DNA from: JBEKDJ01 sp050014415
GTDB lineage: Bacteria > Desulfobacterota > BSN033 > UBA1163
Assembly: GCA_050014415.1 (NCBI GenBank)
Contig: JBEKDJ010000290.1
Coordinates: 1 to 6,324 of the forward strand
DNA length: 6,324 bases
Direction: 5' to 3'
A program made the translations under genes and the position numbers. Position 1 is the first letter of the stretch. Every line of letters begins with the position of its first letter. The notes below the pieces were generated by a model. It was not told the origin of the DNA, did no database searches, and worked only from the letters and a program-made list of their open reading frames with translations. Shown piece after piece: positions 1 through 6,005 of this stretch.

Positions 1-1079
1 GGCATCACTGGATTGATCCAAACAGAACGAGGGAAGGTTTTAGCGATGAGCTGTAGCCTCTGATAACTGGGTTTCCCTGACCTCTCTTCGATATGGATGG
101 AGCCGTCCGTGGCCATTAGTTCATAAGGGGCCATGCTTGCATCCCCAACAATAATGAATCTCGTTTCCGGATCAAAACGCGCAAACTCGTCTACCGAATG
201 AGGTTTAGACCGTCTCGGAGGGTCCTCCCACAGATAATCATATATCGTGTTATGGAAGAAAAAGGTTTTAAGATCCTTGAACTGGGCCCGAGCGTAATTG
301 AAAAGAGTTTGGACCAACTCGATGTAGGGATCCATGGACCATCCACCATTGTCAATGGCAAGAATCACCTTTAAACGATCTTTTAGTCTCCGATCAAATA
401 TGATCTCTATCTCTCCGGCGTTCTTCATGGTCTGGTAGATGGTCTTATCGATATTTACCCTATCCTTCGGGCCGAAGGGGACCATATTTCTCAGCCTTTT
501 TAGGGCCTCTCCCATTTGAGAGGCAGTCATCGGGCCTTCCTGTGAGTAGTCACGATACCTCCTGTCCATGGCTACTTTGATCGCTGACTTGTTTCGGGAT
601 ATCCCGCCGACTCTCATTCCTCCGGGATGATATCCGGAATGTCCGACAGGCGATGTTCCTCCTGTCCCGATCCACTTGCCTCCCCCATGATGCGCCTCGG
701 TTTGCTCTTTTAATCGGTCAAGAAAATACTGGATCAGCTCCTCCGGACTCAGTTTACTCAGTTCTTCTTCGTTGATTCCGAGAGCATCCGCCAGCTCCCT
801 TGGATTCTTCAACCACTCATCCAGCAGGGCATGGGCCACCTCCGATAATTCAAATTCAGTCGGGTCCTTGAGTTCGACACCCTGAAACTTGTGAGCAAAT
901 ACCTGGTCATAGAGGTCAAAGTACTTTTCACTCTTAACGAGAATCGTTCGGGCGCTTGTGTAGAAATCATCGATCGAGTTGATGAGTCCCATGCTCAGGG
1001 CCTGTTGAAGTCTAAGGAAGGAGGTGGGAGAAACTGGGATGCCTACCTTTTTCAATAAGTAGAAGAAATCGACAAACAT
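1..1079 (-). CDS. VWA-domain (CoxE-like) protein, partner of MoxR ATPase; 3' end beyond window
   Basis: Reading the minus strand from an ATG at 1079 gives 359 codons with no stop before the window edge, so the C-terminus is missing. The protein begins MFVDFFYLLKKVGIPVSPTS, the usual opening of CoxE-like VWA proteins encoded beside MoxR ATPases. A helical N-terminal half follows (about residues 1-125), then a Gly/His-rich linker (about 130-160) and a VWA-type fold (about 235-350). The metal-site motif is D243-N-G-G-W-S-M, not the standard DxSxS, and a second acidic motif, GDASMAPYEL, starts near residue 312. Such proteins are thought to work with a MoxR ATPase as a chaperone for assembly or metallocofactor insertion of a client; no client is visible here. 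The gene starts 79 bp after moxR, in the same direction. A GGGTG (1085-1089, reverse complement) lies 5 nt before the ATG. In-frame GTG (1091) and an ATG inside moxR are possible but less likely starts, because the family typically begins at the MFVDFF-type sequence. Confidence 0.88.
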   Translation of the reverse strand, partial: MFVDFFYLLKKVGIPVSPTSFLRLQQALSMGLINSIDDFYTSARTILVKSEKYFDLYDQVFAHKFQGVELKDPTEFELSEVAHALLDEWLKNPRELADALGINEEELSKLSPEELIQYFLDRLKEQTEAHHGGGKWIGTGGTSPVGHSGYHPGGMRVGGISRNKSAIKVAMDRRYRDYSQEGPMTASQMGEALKRLRNMVPFGPKDRVNIDKTIYQTMKNAGEIEIIFDRRLKDRLKVILAIDNGGWSMDPYIELVQTLFNYARAQFKDLKTFFFHNTIYDYLWEDPPRRSKPHSVDEFARFDPETRFIIVGDASMAPYELMATDGSIHIEERSGKPSYQRLQLIAKTFPRSVWINPVM

Positions 1080-1158
1080 GAATGCACCCACGGCGTATGG
1101 CTTAGAGCATATTGCAAAGCGTCTGGGTGTAATTCTATGCTCTCTGCGCCATGCCTTT

Positions 1159-2007
1159 TTAGACTTTGAACCTGGCCACAGCATTCTGGGCAACTACATA
1201 ATCGGGACTCTTCTTGAACAAAACCCCCAAGTAAGGAACCTCCCCTTTGATCAAATCCTTGACCCTGAAGTCGGGATCAGCCTTTAAAGCCCTGATCCAG
1301 TTAATAAGCTCCCGGGTTGCAGGCTTCTTTTCGATGCCTTTGATTTCCCTAAGGCGGTAGAATGTTCTGACGGCACTGTCGAGCAGGTCTTTGTCGATAC
1401 CAGAGAAATGGACCTGAACAATCCTCCTCATTATGTCGGGTTCCGGAAAGGCAATGTGGTGAAAATTGCAGCGGCCCAGAAATGGATCGGAGAGATCCTT
1501 TTTGGCGTTTGAAGTGATGATAATGACAGGCCTGTGTTTTGCGCCGATGGTTTTATCGATCTCGATGATGTCGAATTCCATTTGGTCCAGGACGTCGAGC
1601 ATATCATCCTGAAAGTCGGTGTCGGCCTTATCAATCTCATCAATCAACAGAACCACTCTCTCTCCGGATGCAAAGGCTTGTCCGATTTTGCCCATTCTAA
1701 TATACTCTTCGATGTTGCTGACATCCCGTTTGGAGTCTCCAAACCTACTATCATTTAGACGAGTCAGCGTGTCGTACTGATAAAGGGCATCAACGAGTTT
1801 CATGCTCGATTTGACGTTCAGAACGATGAGCCTCATGTTGAAGGCTTCTGCAATGGCGTGGGCGAGCATCGTCTTTCCCGTTCCAGGCTCCCCTTTGAGT
1901 AAAAGGGGCATTTCAAGGGCCATCGAAATGTTGACGATCTTAGCCAGCTCCTCATCCAACACGTATTTTGTAGCACCCGAAAACCTTTTACCTTGATCTC
2001 CTTGCAT
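1159..2007 (-). CDS. MoxR-family AAA+ ATPase
   Basis: A 282-residue cytoplasmic AAA+ ATPase of the MoxR type. It is expected to use ATP hydrolysis to remodel or activate a client together with the VWA protein encoded just downstream. Visible motifs, numbered from the ATG at 2007: RFSGATKYVL at the N-terminus, Walker A GEPGTGKT (39-46), Walker B VVLLIDEID (118-126), sensor 1 ITSN (around 164-167), an arginine-finger candidate in FLGRC (R179) and sensor 2 PATREL (229-234). All key residues are intact. I chose the 2007 start because AAGGAG (2015-2020, reverse complement) sits 7 nt upstream and the protein then begins close to the first conserved motif. In-frame starts at 2055 (ATG, with AAAGG nearby, 291 residues plus seven extra) and 2082 (TTG, 307 residues) would add a Lys-rich leader with no conserved look. 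The VWA gene follows in the same direction, probably in the same operon. Confidence 0.93.
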   Translation of the reverse strand: MQGDQGKRFSGATKYVLDEELAKIVNISMALEMPLLLKGEPGTGKTMLAHAIAEAFNMRLIVLNVKSSMKLVDALYQYDTLTRLNDSRFGDSKRDVSNIEEYIRMGKIGQAFASGERVVLLIDEIDKADTDFQDDMLDVLDQMEFDIIEIDKTIGAKHRPVIIITSNAKKDLSDPFLGRCNFHHIAFPEPDIMRRIVQVHFSGIDKDLLDSAVRTFYRLREIKGIEKKPATRELINWIRALKADPDFRVKDLIKGEVPYLGVLFKKSPDYVVAQNAVARFKV

Positions 2008-2014
2008 ATCCTTG

Positions 2015-2020
2015 CTCCTT
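2015..2020 (-). promoter_or_regulatory. Ribosome binding site that decides the moxR start
   Basis: The minus strand reads AAGGAG, a near-perfect Shine-Dalgarno sequence, 7 nt before the ATG at 2007. It is the strongest of the signals in front of the three in-frame start candidates (2007, 2055, 2082). Confidence 0.6.
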
Positions 2021-2120
2021 AATGGGTCGTGGGATTTTCTAAACCAATTTTTCATTTTAACCTTTTTTTTGATAGCTTTCAATTGAGTCCGTTGAAGATT
2101 TTCCTTTTTTGTTCAGTGTA

Positions 2121-2140
2121 AAGCACCCTTCTAGGGTCTT
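2121..2140. repeat. Short inverted repeat upstream of moxR
   Basis: ACCCT (2125-2129) and AGGGT (2133-2137) are perfect inverted arms around TCT. AAG (2121-2123) and CTT (2138-2140) extend the symmetry with one unpaired base. It overlaps the weak minus-strand promoter candidate, so it could be an operator for moxR. It could equally be chance, and no T-run makes it a terminator. Confidence 0.3.
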
Positions 2141-2397
2141 AACCATAGACATTTGAGATTTTACCAATTCAGAGAATTCGGGGGTTAAAATTCAGACCAG
2201 AAGGAAACCTATAAAGAGATTGGAAGACTATTTTCTGGATTCTATGCGTAGCAAATTTGTGAGAGGCATTCTGATATTCCACTTGTGAGAATCCGAATAA
2301 TGCCGCTGGTTCTCTCTTGTGGCCGAGGGGATTTCCCCAAACTCTTGGCACCTGATCCCTTGAATAAATATTGAAATTGAAGTTAGGATGGAAATCC

Positions 2398-3795
2398 ATG
2401 GTCCTTTCCTCAGTAAATCAGCGATGGTGGGTAATGGCCAATGTTTCTGTAGGAACCTATATGGCTACATTGGATGCAAGCGCGGTGAACCTCTCTCTTC
2501 CTACAATCATTCAATCTTTGAATACGAATCTTGGGGCTGTGGCCTGGGTAGTGATGACTTACCTCGCTGTTATTACAGGGTGCCTTCTATTGATGGGAAG
2601 AATGGCCGACCTTTTTGGGCAAAGAAGAATTTATCTTTTTGGTTTATTGACCTTCACCATAGGTTCGGCCTTTTGCAGCTTTTCACCTACGATCTATTTT
2701 CTCATCGGTGCTCGAGTGCTCCAAGGGTTCGGGGCTTCTGCTTTAATGGCCATTGGTCCCGCGGTCTTGACCGCGACCTTCCGTAAAGAGGAACGGGGGC
2801 AAGCATTGGGAATCCTTGCTTCCGTCGTCTCCGCCGGCTTCTTGACCGGGCCTATCCTTGGAGGGTTCTTGGTTGAGCACTTGGGATGGCGATCCATCTT
2901 TTATATCAACCTTCCCATTGGCGCTATTGGGATCTTCCTGACTCTAAACGTCTTACCAAAAGATGGACCGGCGAGGAAGGTCCAGATGGATCTTTTCGGG
3001 GCTCTCACGCTATTTCTTTCCGTTTCCTTCCTCCTTTTCTTTCTTAACCGAGTGGGGCAAGGATCAACTCCTCTCCTTTGGGGATGGCTCCTGATTACTC
3101 TTTTCTGCTTCGGTCTGTTCTTTGCAACAGAACTCCGATCCTCGTCTCCTCTGGTGGACTTCTCCCTTTTGCGGAACCGACTTTTTATCTTTGGCCTCGG
3201 AGCGAGCTTCCTCTCCTTCTGGATGAGCGGGGCGCATACCTTCGTCATCCCCTTTTTCTTCCAAAACATCTTGGGATTCTCACCTTCTAAAGTTGGCATG
3301 TTTATCTTTCCTGTTGCTCTTACTTCAATGATATTCGCCCCCTTAGGGGGAAGGTTTTCTGATCGGGTAGGTGCAAGAATCCCTGCCACCGTGGGTTTAA
3401 TCCTCACCTCCCTGATGATTTTTTCCTTTAGTTTGCTCAAAGAGGATGTCAGTCATTATCATATCATTTGGAGACAGGTTGTCATTGGGATCGGCATTGC
3501 ACTCTTCAATCCGGCTAATAACAGTGCGATCATGAACTCTCTATCTCGGGATAAGGTAGGTTTGGGCGCTGGTTTGTTAAGCCTTTCAAGAAACATGGGG
3601 ATGGCAATCGGCGCGGCATTTGCAGAGATGGTCATTGCTTTGGGGGCGTCCGCTAACTCATTGGGGAAAAGAGGCGAGCGACCTTCTCTTGCGAACATTC
3701 AGGATGTTTGGAGGCTTGTCCTTATCCTCGGCCTGACCGCTGTCCTTCTTTCCTGGGCTAGGGGAAGCCGGTCTGACAGTCCCAGAAGGAATTAG
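2398..3795 (+). CDS. MFS exporter, DHA2 (EmrB/QacA-like, 14-TMS) family
   Basis: A 465-residue inner-membrane transporter, probably a proton-coupled exporter of drugs or small hydrophobic compounds; the substrate cannot be read from sequence. Numbered from the ATG at 2398: the DHA2 signature in TM1 ATLDASAVNLSLPTI (23-37), motif A GRMADLFGQRR (67-77), motif B LIGARVLQGFGA (102-113), motif C GFLTGPILGGFL (147-158), then WRSIFYINLPIG (164-175), which is typical of this family. A second loop motif, GGRFSDRVGARIP, lies near 317-329. The hydrophobic segments are compatible with 14 helices. The length is slightly below EmrB (about 510), with a short C-terminal tail and no long extramembrane insert. 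The ATG at 2398 has AGGA about 9 nt upstream; a TTG at 2371 would add only nine residues. No EmrA-type membrane-fusion partner is next to it, so it may act alone. It is transcribed divergently from moxR, and nothing ties it functionally to its neighbours. Confidence 0.93.
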   Translation: MVLSSVNQRWWVMANVSVGTYMATLDASAVNLSLPTIIQSLNTNLGAVAWVVMTYLAVITGCLLLMGRMADLFGQRRIYLFGLLTFTIGSAFCSFSPTIYFLIGARVLQGFGASALMAIGPAVLTATFRKEERGQALGILASVVSAGFLTGPILGGFLVEHLGWRSIFYINLPIGAIGIFLTLNVLPKDGPARKVQMDLFGALTLFLSVSFLLFFLNRVGQGSTPLLWGWLLITLFCFGLFFATELRSSSPLVDFSLLRNRLFIFGLGASFLSFWMSGAHTFVIPFFFQNILGFSPSKVGMFIFPVALTSMIFAPLGGRFSDRVGARIPATVGLILTSLMIFSFSLLKEDVSHYHIIWRQVVIGIGIALFNPANNSAIMNSLSRDKVGLGAGLLSLSRNMGMAIGAAFAEMVIALGASANSLGKRGERPSLANIQDVWRLVLILGLTAVLLSWARGSRSDSPRRN

Positions 3796-3846
3796 AAAGA
3801 GTCCTCTGGAGGATCATCCCTGCGATCGACCCATTGGGCGGCGCGA

Positions 3847-3864
3847 AGGCTCTGGCGTGAGCCT
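3847..3864 (+). other. Small hairpin between the MFS gene and rph
   Basis: AGGCTC (3847-3852) pairs with GAGCCT (3859-3864) over a 6-nt loop in a GC-rich patch (about 3821-3890). No U-run follows directly, so it is at best a weak or factor-assisted terminator for the exporter gene. The rest of 3796-3943 shows no recognisable feature. Confidence 0.25.
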
Positions 3865-3931
3865 CCGGCCCGAGCTCAGACCGGGAAGTGGAAGGGTTGA
3901 CTTTTTATACTTTTTTTGAGAGAGTACTGTT

Positions 3932-3937
3932 AAGGGG
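3932..3937 (+). promoter_or_regulatory. Ribosome binding site of rph
   Basis: AAGGGG lies 6 nt before the ATG at 3944 and supports that start, which is also where RNase PH proteins begin (MKRSDGR). Confidence 0.6.
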
Positions 3938-3943
3938 TCTTTT

Positions 3944-4669
3944 ATGAAACGTTCAGATGGAAGAGGGCCTAACGCTCTAAGGCCGGTCAAGATTACGAGA
4001 AATTACCTGAAACATGCCGAGGGTTCGGTCCTGATCGAAATGGGTGATACGAAAGTGATCTGTTCGGCCAGCGTGGAAGAGAGAGTTCCCCAGTTTCTGC
4101 GAAACACTGGCAAGGGGTGGATCACAGCGGAGTATTCAATGCTGCCTCGTTCGACACACACCCGTACTTCGAGAGATTCCCTGAAGGGCCGCGGAAACGG
4201 CCGTTCCTTTGAGATCCAGAGGTTAATAGGGCGCTCTCTGAGATCTGTAACCGATCTCAGGTCGTTTGGAGAGAGAACGATCTGGATTGATTGTGATGTG
4301 ATTCAAGCCGACGGTGGGACAAGGGCTGCTTCGATCACGGGCGCCTACGTGGCCTTGGTAGATGCTTTTCGAAGGATGGTTAAGAATGGTATGATTGAAA
4401 AAGTTCCTGTCAAAGATTCTGTCGCTGCTGTCAGCGTGGGGAAAGTGGAGGGACAGGCACTGTTGGATTTGAATTATGAGGAGGACTCCGGAGCTGAAGT
4501 GGATATGAATGTGGTGATGACAGGCAGTGGCGACTTTGTGGAGATCCAGGGTACTGCAGAGGAAGCTGTTTTTACGAAAAAGGAGATGGATGAGTTGACA
4601 AGCATTGCGCAAAAGGGGATAAAAGAACTTACAAGAATTCAGAAGAAATCTCTGGAGGGGAAAGGATAA
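3944..4669 (+). CDS. rph: Ribonuclease PH
   Basis: RNase PH is a cytoplasmic, hexameric 3'-to-5' phosphorolytic exoribonuclease. It removes nucleotides beyond the CCA end of tRNA precursors using inorganic phosphate, releasing nucleoside diphosphates. The 241-residue protein is full length for the family and matches it throughout: SDGR near the N-terminus, AEGSVLIEMGDTKVICSAS (25-43), GKGWITAEYSMLPR (56-69), the substrate/phosphate-binding region GRSFEIQRLIGRSLR (86-100, with R87), QADGGTRAASITGA (121-134, R127), and the catalytic acidic pair in YEEDSGAEVDMN (D181, D187). No key residue is missing. It is the first gene of a tight pair: the nucleotide pyrophosphatase gene begins 13 bp after its stop, and a tRNA-Pro gene, a plausible substrate, lies about 750 bp further on. 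The start is fixed by the RBS AAGGGG. Confidence 0.97.
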   Translation: MKRSDGRGPNALRPVKITRNYLKHAEGSVLIEMGDTKVICSASVEERVPQFLRNTGKGWITAEYSMLPRSTHTRTSRDSLKGRGNGRSFEIQRLIGRSLRSVTDLRSFGERTIWIDCDVIQADGGTRAASITGAYVALVDAFRRMVKNGMIEKVPVKDSVAAVSVGKVEGQALLDLNYEEDSGAEVDMNVVMTGSGDFVEIQGTAEEAVFTKKEMDELTSIAQKGIKELTRIQKKSLEGKG

Positions 4670-4682
4670 GATTAAGGAACGA

Positions 4683-5318
4683 TTGGAGATCATTGTCGCC
4701 TCTCGAAATAAAGGAAAGGTGCGAGAAATTCTAAAGGTCCTGCAAGGGTTAGAATTTCGGATCGATTCACTGAGCGATTTCAAGGAAGTCCCTGAAATCG
4801 AAGAGGATGGCAGGAGTTTTGTTGAGAATGCTCTGAAGAAAGCCCGGTTCTATTCAAAGTATTTCGGAGAATTGACTCTCTCGGATGATTCCGGATTGGA
4901 AGTCGAGATTTTGAAGGGATTGCCCGGGATCTATTCTGCCAGGTATGCTGGAAAGAAGGCCACGAATCGAGAGAACAATGAGAAGCTCCTCAGAGAAATG
5001 GAAGGAATTCCACTTTCAAAAAGACGGGCGAGATTTAGATGTGCCATTGCTGTTGCAGCGCCGGACGGATGGGAAGCTGTGGTAGAAGGATCATGCAAAG
5101 GGAGGATCGGGTTCAGAGAAGTGGGAAAGAAAGGTTTTGGATACGATCCCCTTTTCATTTTACCCCGATTCGGGAAGACAATGGCTCAGCTTTCCATCGA
5201 AGAAAAAAACAGGATTAGCCATCGGGGAAAGGCCTTAAGGAGACTAAAGAAGGTAATAACGACCAAATTCCAGGCCCTGCACCATAATGGTGAAGGGCAA
5301 ACACTGAGTTCCAAATAA
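4683..5318 (+). CDS. rdgB: dITP/XTP pyrophosphatase (RdgB/HAM1 family)
   Basis: A 211-residue house-cleaning enzyme that hydrolyses non-canonical purine triphosphates (dITP, ITP, XTP) to the monophosphate and pyrophosphate, keeping deaminated purines out of DNA and RNA. The HAM1 motifs are all present in order: SRNKGK (7-12), the catalytic region SDDSGLEV (67-74, D69 as likely general base), GFGYDPLF (151-158) and SIEEKNRISHRGKAL (171-185). The last 15 or so residues (HHNGEGQTLSSK end) go beyond the usual C-terminus and look unconserved. The start is a TTG at 4683, because the conserved EIIVASRNKGK begins immediately after it and no upstream in-frame ATG fits. AAGGA lies just upstream at close spacing. 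The 13-bp gap after rph implies one transcript; rph-rdgB pairing is common in bacteria. Confidence 0.96.
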   Translation: MEIIVASRNKGKVREILKVLQGLEFRIDSLSDFKEVPEIEEDGRSFVENALKKARFYSKYFGELTLSDDSGLEVEILKGLPGIYSARYAGKKATNRENNEKLLREMEGIPLSKRRARFRCAIAVAAPDGWEAVVEGSCKGRIGFREVGKKGFGYDPLFILPRFGKTMAQLSIEEKNRISHRGKALRRLKKVITTKFQALHHNGEGQTLSSK

Positions 5319-5417
5319 TGACTGAAATTAGAAAAAGACCAGCCAATGGACGTTTTGGATGTTTGAATATTGGGATTCATTTGGAGATTGGAATTTGCTT
5401 ATAGGAGTTTAAATTGT

Positions 5418-5495
5418 CGGGGCGTAGCGCAGCCTGGTTAGCGCGCCTGCCTTGGGAGCAGGAGGTCGGCCGTTCAAATCGGCTCGCCCCGACCA
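5418..5495 (+). tRNA. tRNA-Pro (anticodon TGG), CCA encoded
   Basis: A complete cloverleaf: acceptor CGGGGCG (5418-5424) with CGCCCCG (5485-5491), D-stem GCGC (5427-5430) with GCGC (5441-5444), anticodon stem CCTGC (5446-5450) with GCAGG (5458-5462), loop CTTGGGA with anticodon TGG at 5453-5455, variable loop AGGTC, T-stem GGCCG (5468-5472) with CGGCT (5480-5484) around TTCAAAT, and the discriminator A followed by encoded CCA. No mispairs apart from one G-U in the T-stem. It reads proline codons CCA and probably CCG/CCU. Its 3' end serves as the left copy of the 29-bp direct repeat (5467-5495), so the tRNA gene stays intact beside a presumed integration scar. Confidence 0.97.
5467..5495 (+). 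repeat. 29-bp direct repeat, copy 1 (tRNA-Pro 3' end; putative att site)
   Basis: The T-arm, acceptor 3' strand and CCA of tRNA-Pro, identical base for base to 5618-5646. Tyrosine recombinases of integrative elements commonly use such tRNA 3' ends as attB. The distance between copies is 151 bp. Confidence 0.8.
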
Positions 5496-5534
5496 GGTTT
5501 AGTTATGAATTAGGAGAGAGGTTGAACGGACGGA

Positions 5535-5612
5535 CTCCTGCGGGGAGCAGGAGGGTGGCGTCGCGACGAATAAGGAGCGACTGTTGCCACGCCGCCGAGA
5601 GGGTGAGGCGGC
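5535..5612 (+). other. Three consecutive strong hairpins
   Basis: Hairpin A: CTCCTGC (5535-5541) with GCAGGAG (5547-5553), 5-nt loop. Hairpin B: GTGGC+GTCGC (5555-5564) with GCGAC (5577-5581) and GCCAC (5586-5590), ten pairs with a TGTT bulge and a 12-nt loop. Hairpin C: GCCGCC (5591-5596) with GGCGGC (5607-5612), 10-nt loop. All pairs are Watson-Crick. They are packed end to end, are more GC-rich than the flanks, and have no U-run after them, so this is not an ordinary terminator. I know no RNA family that it matches. Confidence 0.55.
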
Positions 5613-5646
5613 CGGACCGGCCGTTCAAATCGGCTCGCCCCGACCA
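5537..5646 (+). pseudogene. Degenerate tRNA-Pro 3' half with a 63-nt structured insert
   Basis: The region has two blocks in tRNA order. The first (5537-5554) matches the anticodon arm of tRNA-Pro: CCTGC, then a loop cut from 7 to 5 nt (GGGGA), then GCAGGAGG. GGGAGCAGGAGG is identical over 12 bases to 5454-5465. The second (5618-5646) is the exact 29-base 3' end with CCA. Between them, where the tRNA has a single base of variable loop, there are 63 bases (5555-5617) with two good hairpins. The 5' acceptor strand and D-arm are not recognisable upstream, and no anticodon TGG in a 7-nt loop remains, so it cannot be a working tRNA-Pro. It may be a relic of a second attachment site, a recombination product, or a tRNA-like element co-transcribed with the tRNA. 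Confidence 0.6.
5618..5646 (+). repeat. 29-bp direct repeat, copy 2 (putative att site)
   Basis: An exact copy of the tRNA-Pro 3' end at 5467-5495, including CCA. The recombinase remnant ends 18 bases further on and points towards it, the usual placement of an integrase gene just inside its attachment site. Confidence 0.8.
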
Positions 5647-5663
5647 TAACCTGCCTAATGATT

Positions 5664-5891
5664 TCAGGAGATTGTTTGAACTGTTTGGTTCTGTGCATTT
5701 TCGTTCAACTCCTCACTTCTTACTAATTTCTTACTACTTTCGGAGTCACACATCCCGTTTAACAGTTCAATCTGTTCTCTCTGAAACTTCTCGCTGGAGC
5801 GGGCATATCTGTTTGTCACGGTCGGTGACGAATGATTTAAGTTCTCCTGGACTGCCTTCGTTGATACGCCGCGCTTAATTCGGATGTTCAT
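5664..5891 (-). pseudogene. Tyrosine recombinase/phage integrase, C-terminal fragment
   Basis: A 75-codon frame carrying only the end of a tyrosine recombinase catalytic domain: RGVSTKAVQENLNHSSPTVT, then NRYAR. H20 (normally in LGH, here LNH) and Y29 are nine residues apart, the spacing seen in XerC/D and integrases, so Y29 is the would-be nucleophile. The upstream HxLRH box with the catalytic Arg, the core-binding domain and the N-terminus are absent, so it is inactive. The ATG at 5891 is probably not a real start: homology should continue upstream, but a TAG follows at 5898 and the sequence there belongs to an alcohol dehydrogenase remnant on the other strand. The tail after about residue 47 is low-complexity and unassigned. 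Its location beside the duplicated tRNA-Pro end suggests it once drove integration there. Confidence 0.75.
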
Positions 5892-6005
5892 GGTTACCTA
5901 AATGGCATCGTCATCCCGGTGAGCTCGGTAACGGGCCACGAGTTCAGCGGTGTTGTAGCCGAGGTCGCTGAGGGGGTTTACAGCTTTGCTCCAGCTCTCC
6001 CGTAG
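5865..6005 (+). pseudogene. Zinc-dependent alcohol dehydrogenase (MDR) remnant
   Basis: The plus strand between in-frame stops (TGA 5862, TAG 6003) encodes 46 residues that match the N-terminal catalytic region of medium-chain zinc alcohol dehydrogenases: NSDVHGYL, then VTGHEFSGVVAEVAEGVYSF. The GHE zinc-ligand motif is intact (H at fragment position 25). The preceding CGSD motif reads LNSD, so the catalytic Cys ligand is lost. There is no start codon or ribosome site, and the expected GDRV and structural-zinc cysteines do not follow in frame, so it is a broken piece about one eighth of a full enzyme. The first 27 or so bases overlap the integrase fragment on the other strand; the true junction is probably near 5875-5890. 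Confidence 0.65.

Larger units (their letters stand above)
2008..2397. other. Divergent intergenic region between moxR and the MFS exporter gene
   Basis: This stretch must hold the promoters for both divergent units, but I see no convincing sigma-70 or sigma-54 pair. The best weak candidates are TTAAGA/TACACT with a 16-nt spacer on the minus strand (roughly 2116-2143), and TTGGCA at about 2345-2350 on the plus strand followed by an AT-rich stretch near 2364-2373. The second has no good -10. The only clear internal symmetry is the inverted repeat at 2121-2140, listed separately. A 76-codon minus-strand ORF (2169-2399) crosses the region and overlaps the exporter start. It resembles no family I know and I do not treat it as a gene. 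Confidence 0.4.

Noticed and set aside
2344..2362. TGGCAC...TTGA upstream of the MFS gene as a sigma-54 promoter.
   Set aside because: The spacing is 8 nt instead of the required 5, and the GC of the -12 element is missing.
2901..3440. 179-codon minus-strand ORF inside the MFS gene.
   Set aside because: Lys/Arg-rich shadow of a membrane-protein gene with strong motifs on the plus strand.
3897..3930. TTGACT (3897-3902) and TATACT (3906-3911) upstream of rph as a promoter.
   Set aside because: The two boxes are only 3 nt apart, and neither has a partner at 16-18 nt, so I could not define a promoter.
5510..5698. Minus-strand ORF with a VGASRFERP stretch, resembling proteins seen in databases.
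   Set aside because: It is the antisense translation of the tRNA-Pro 3' end copy and its hairpins, a well-known kind of spurious ORF.
5414..5878. 154-codon plus-strand ORF across the tRNA.
   Set aside because: It overlaps the tRNA, the tRNA-like repeat and the integrase remnant, is Arg/Ser-rich and shows no domain.
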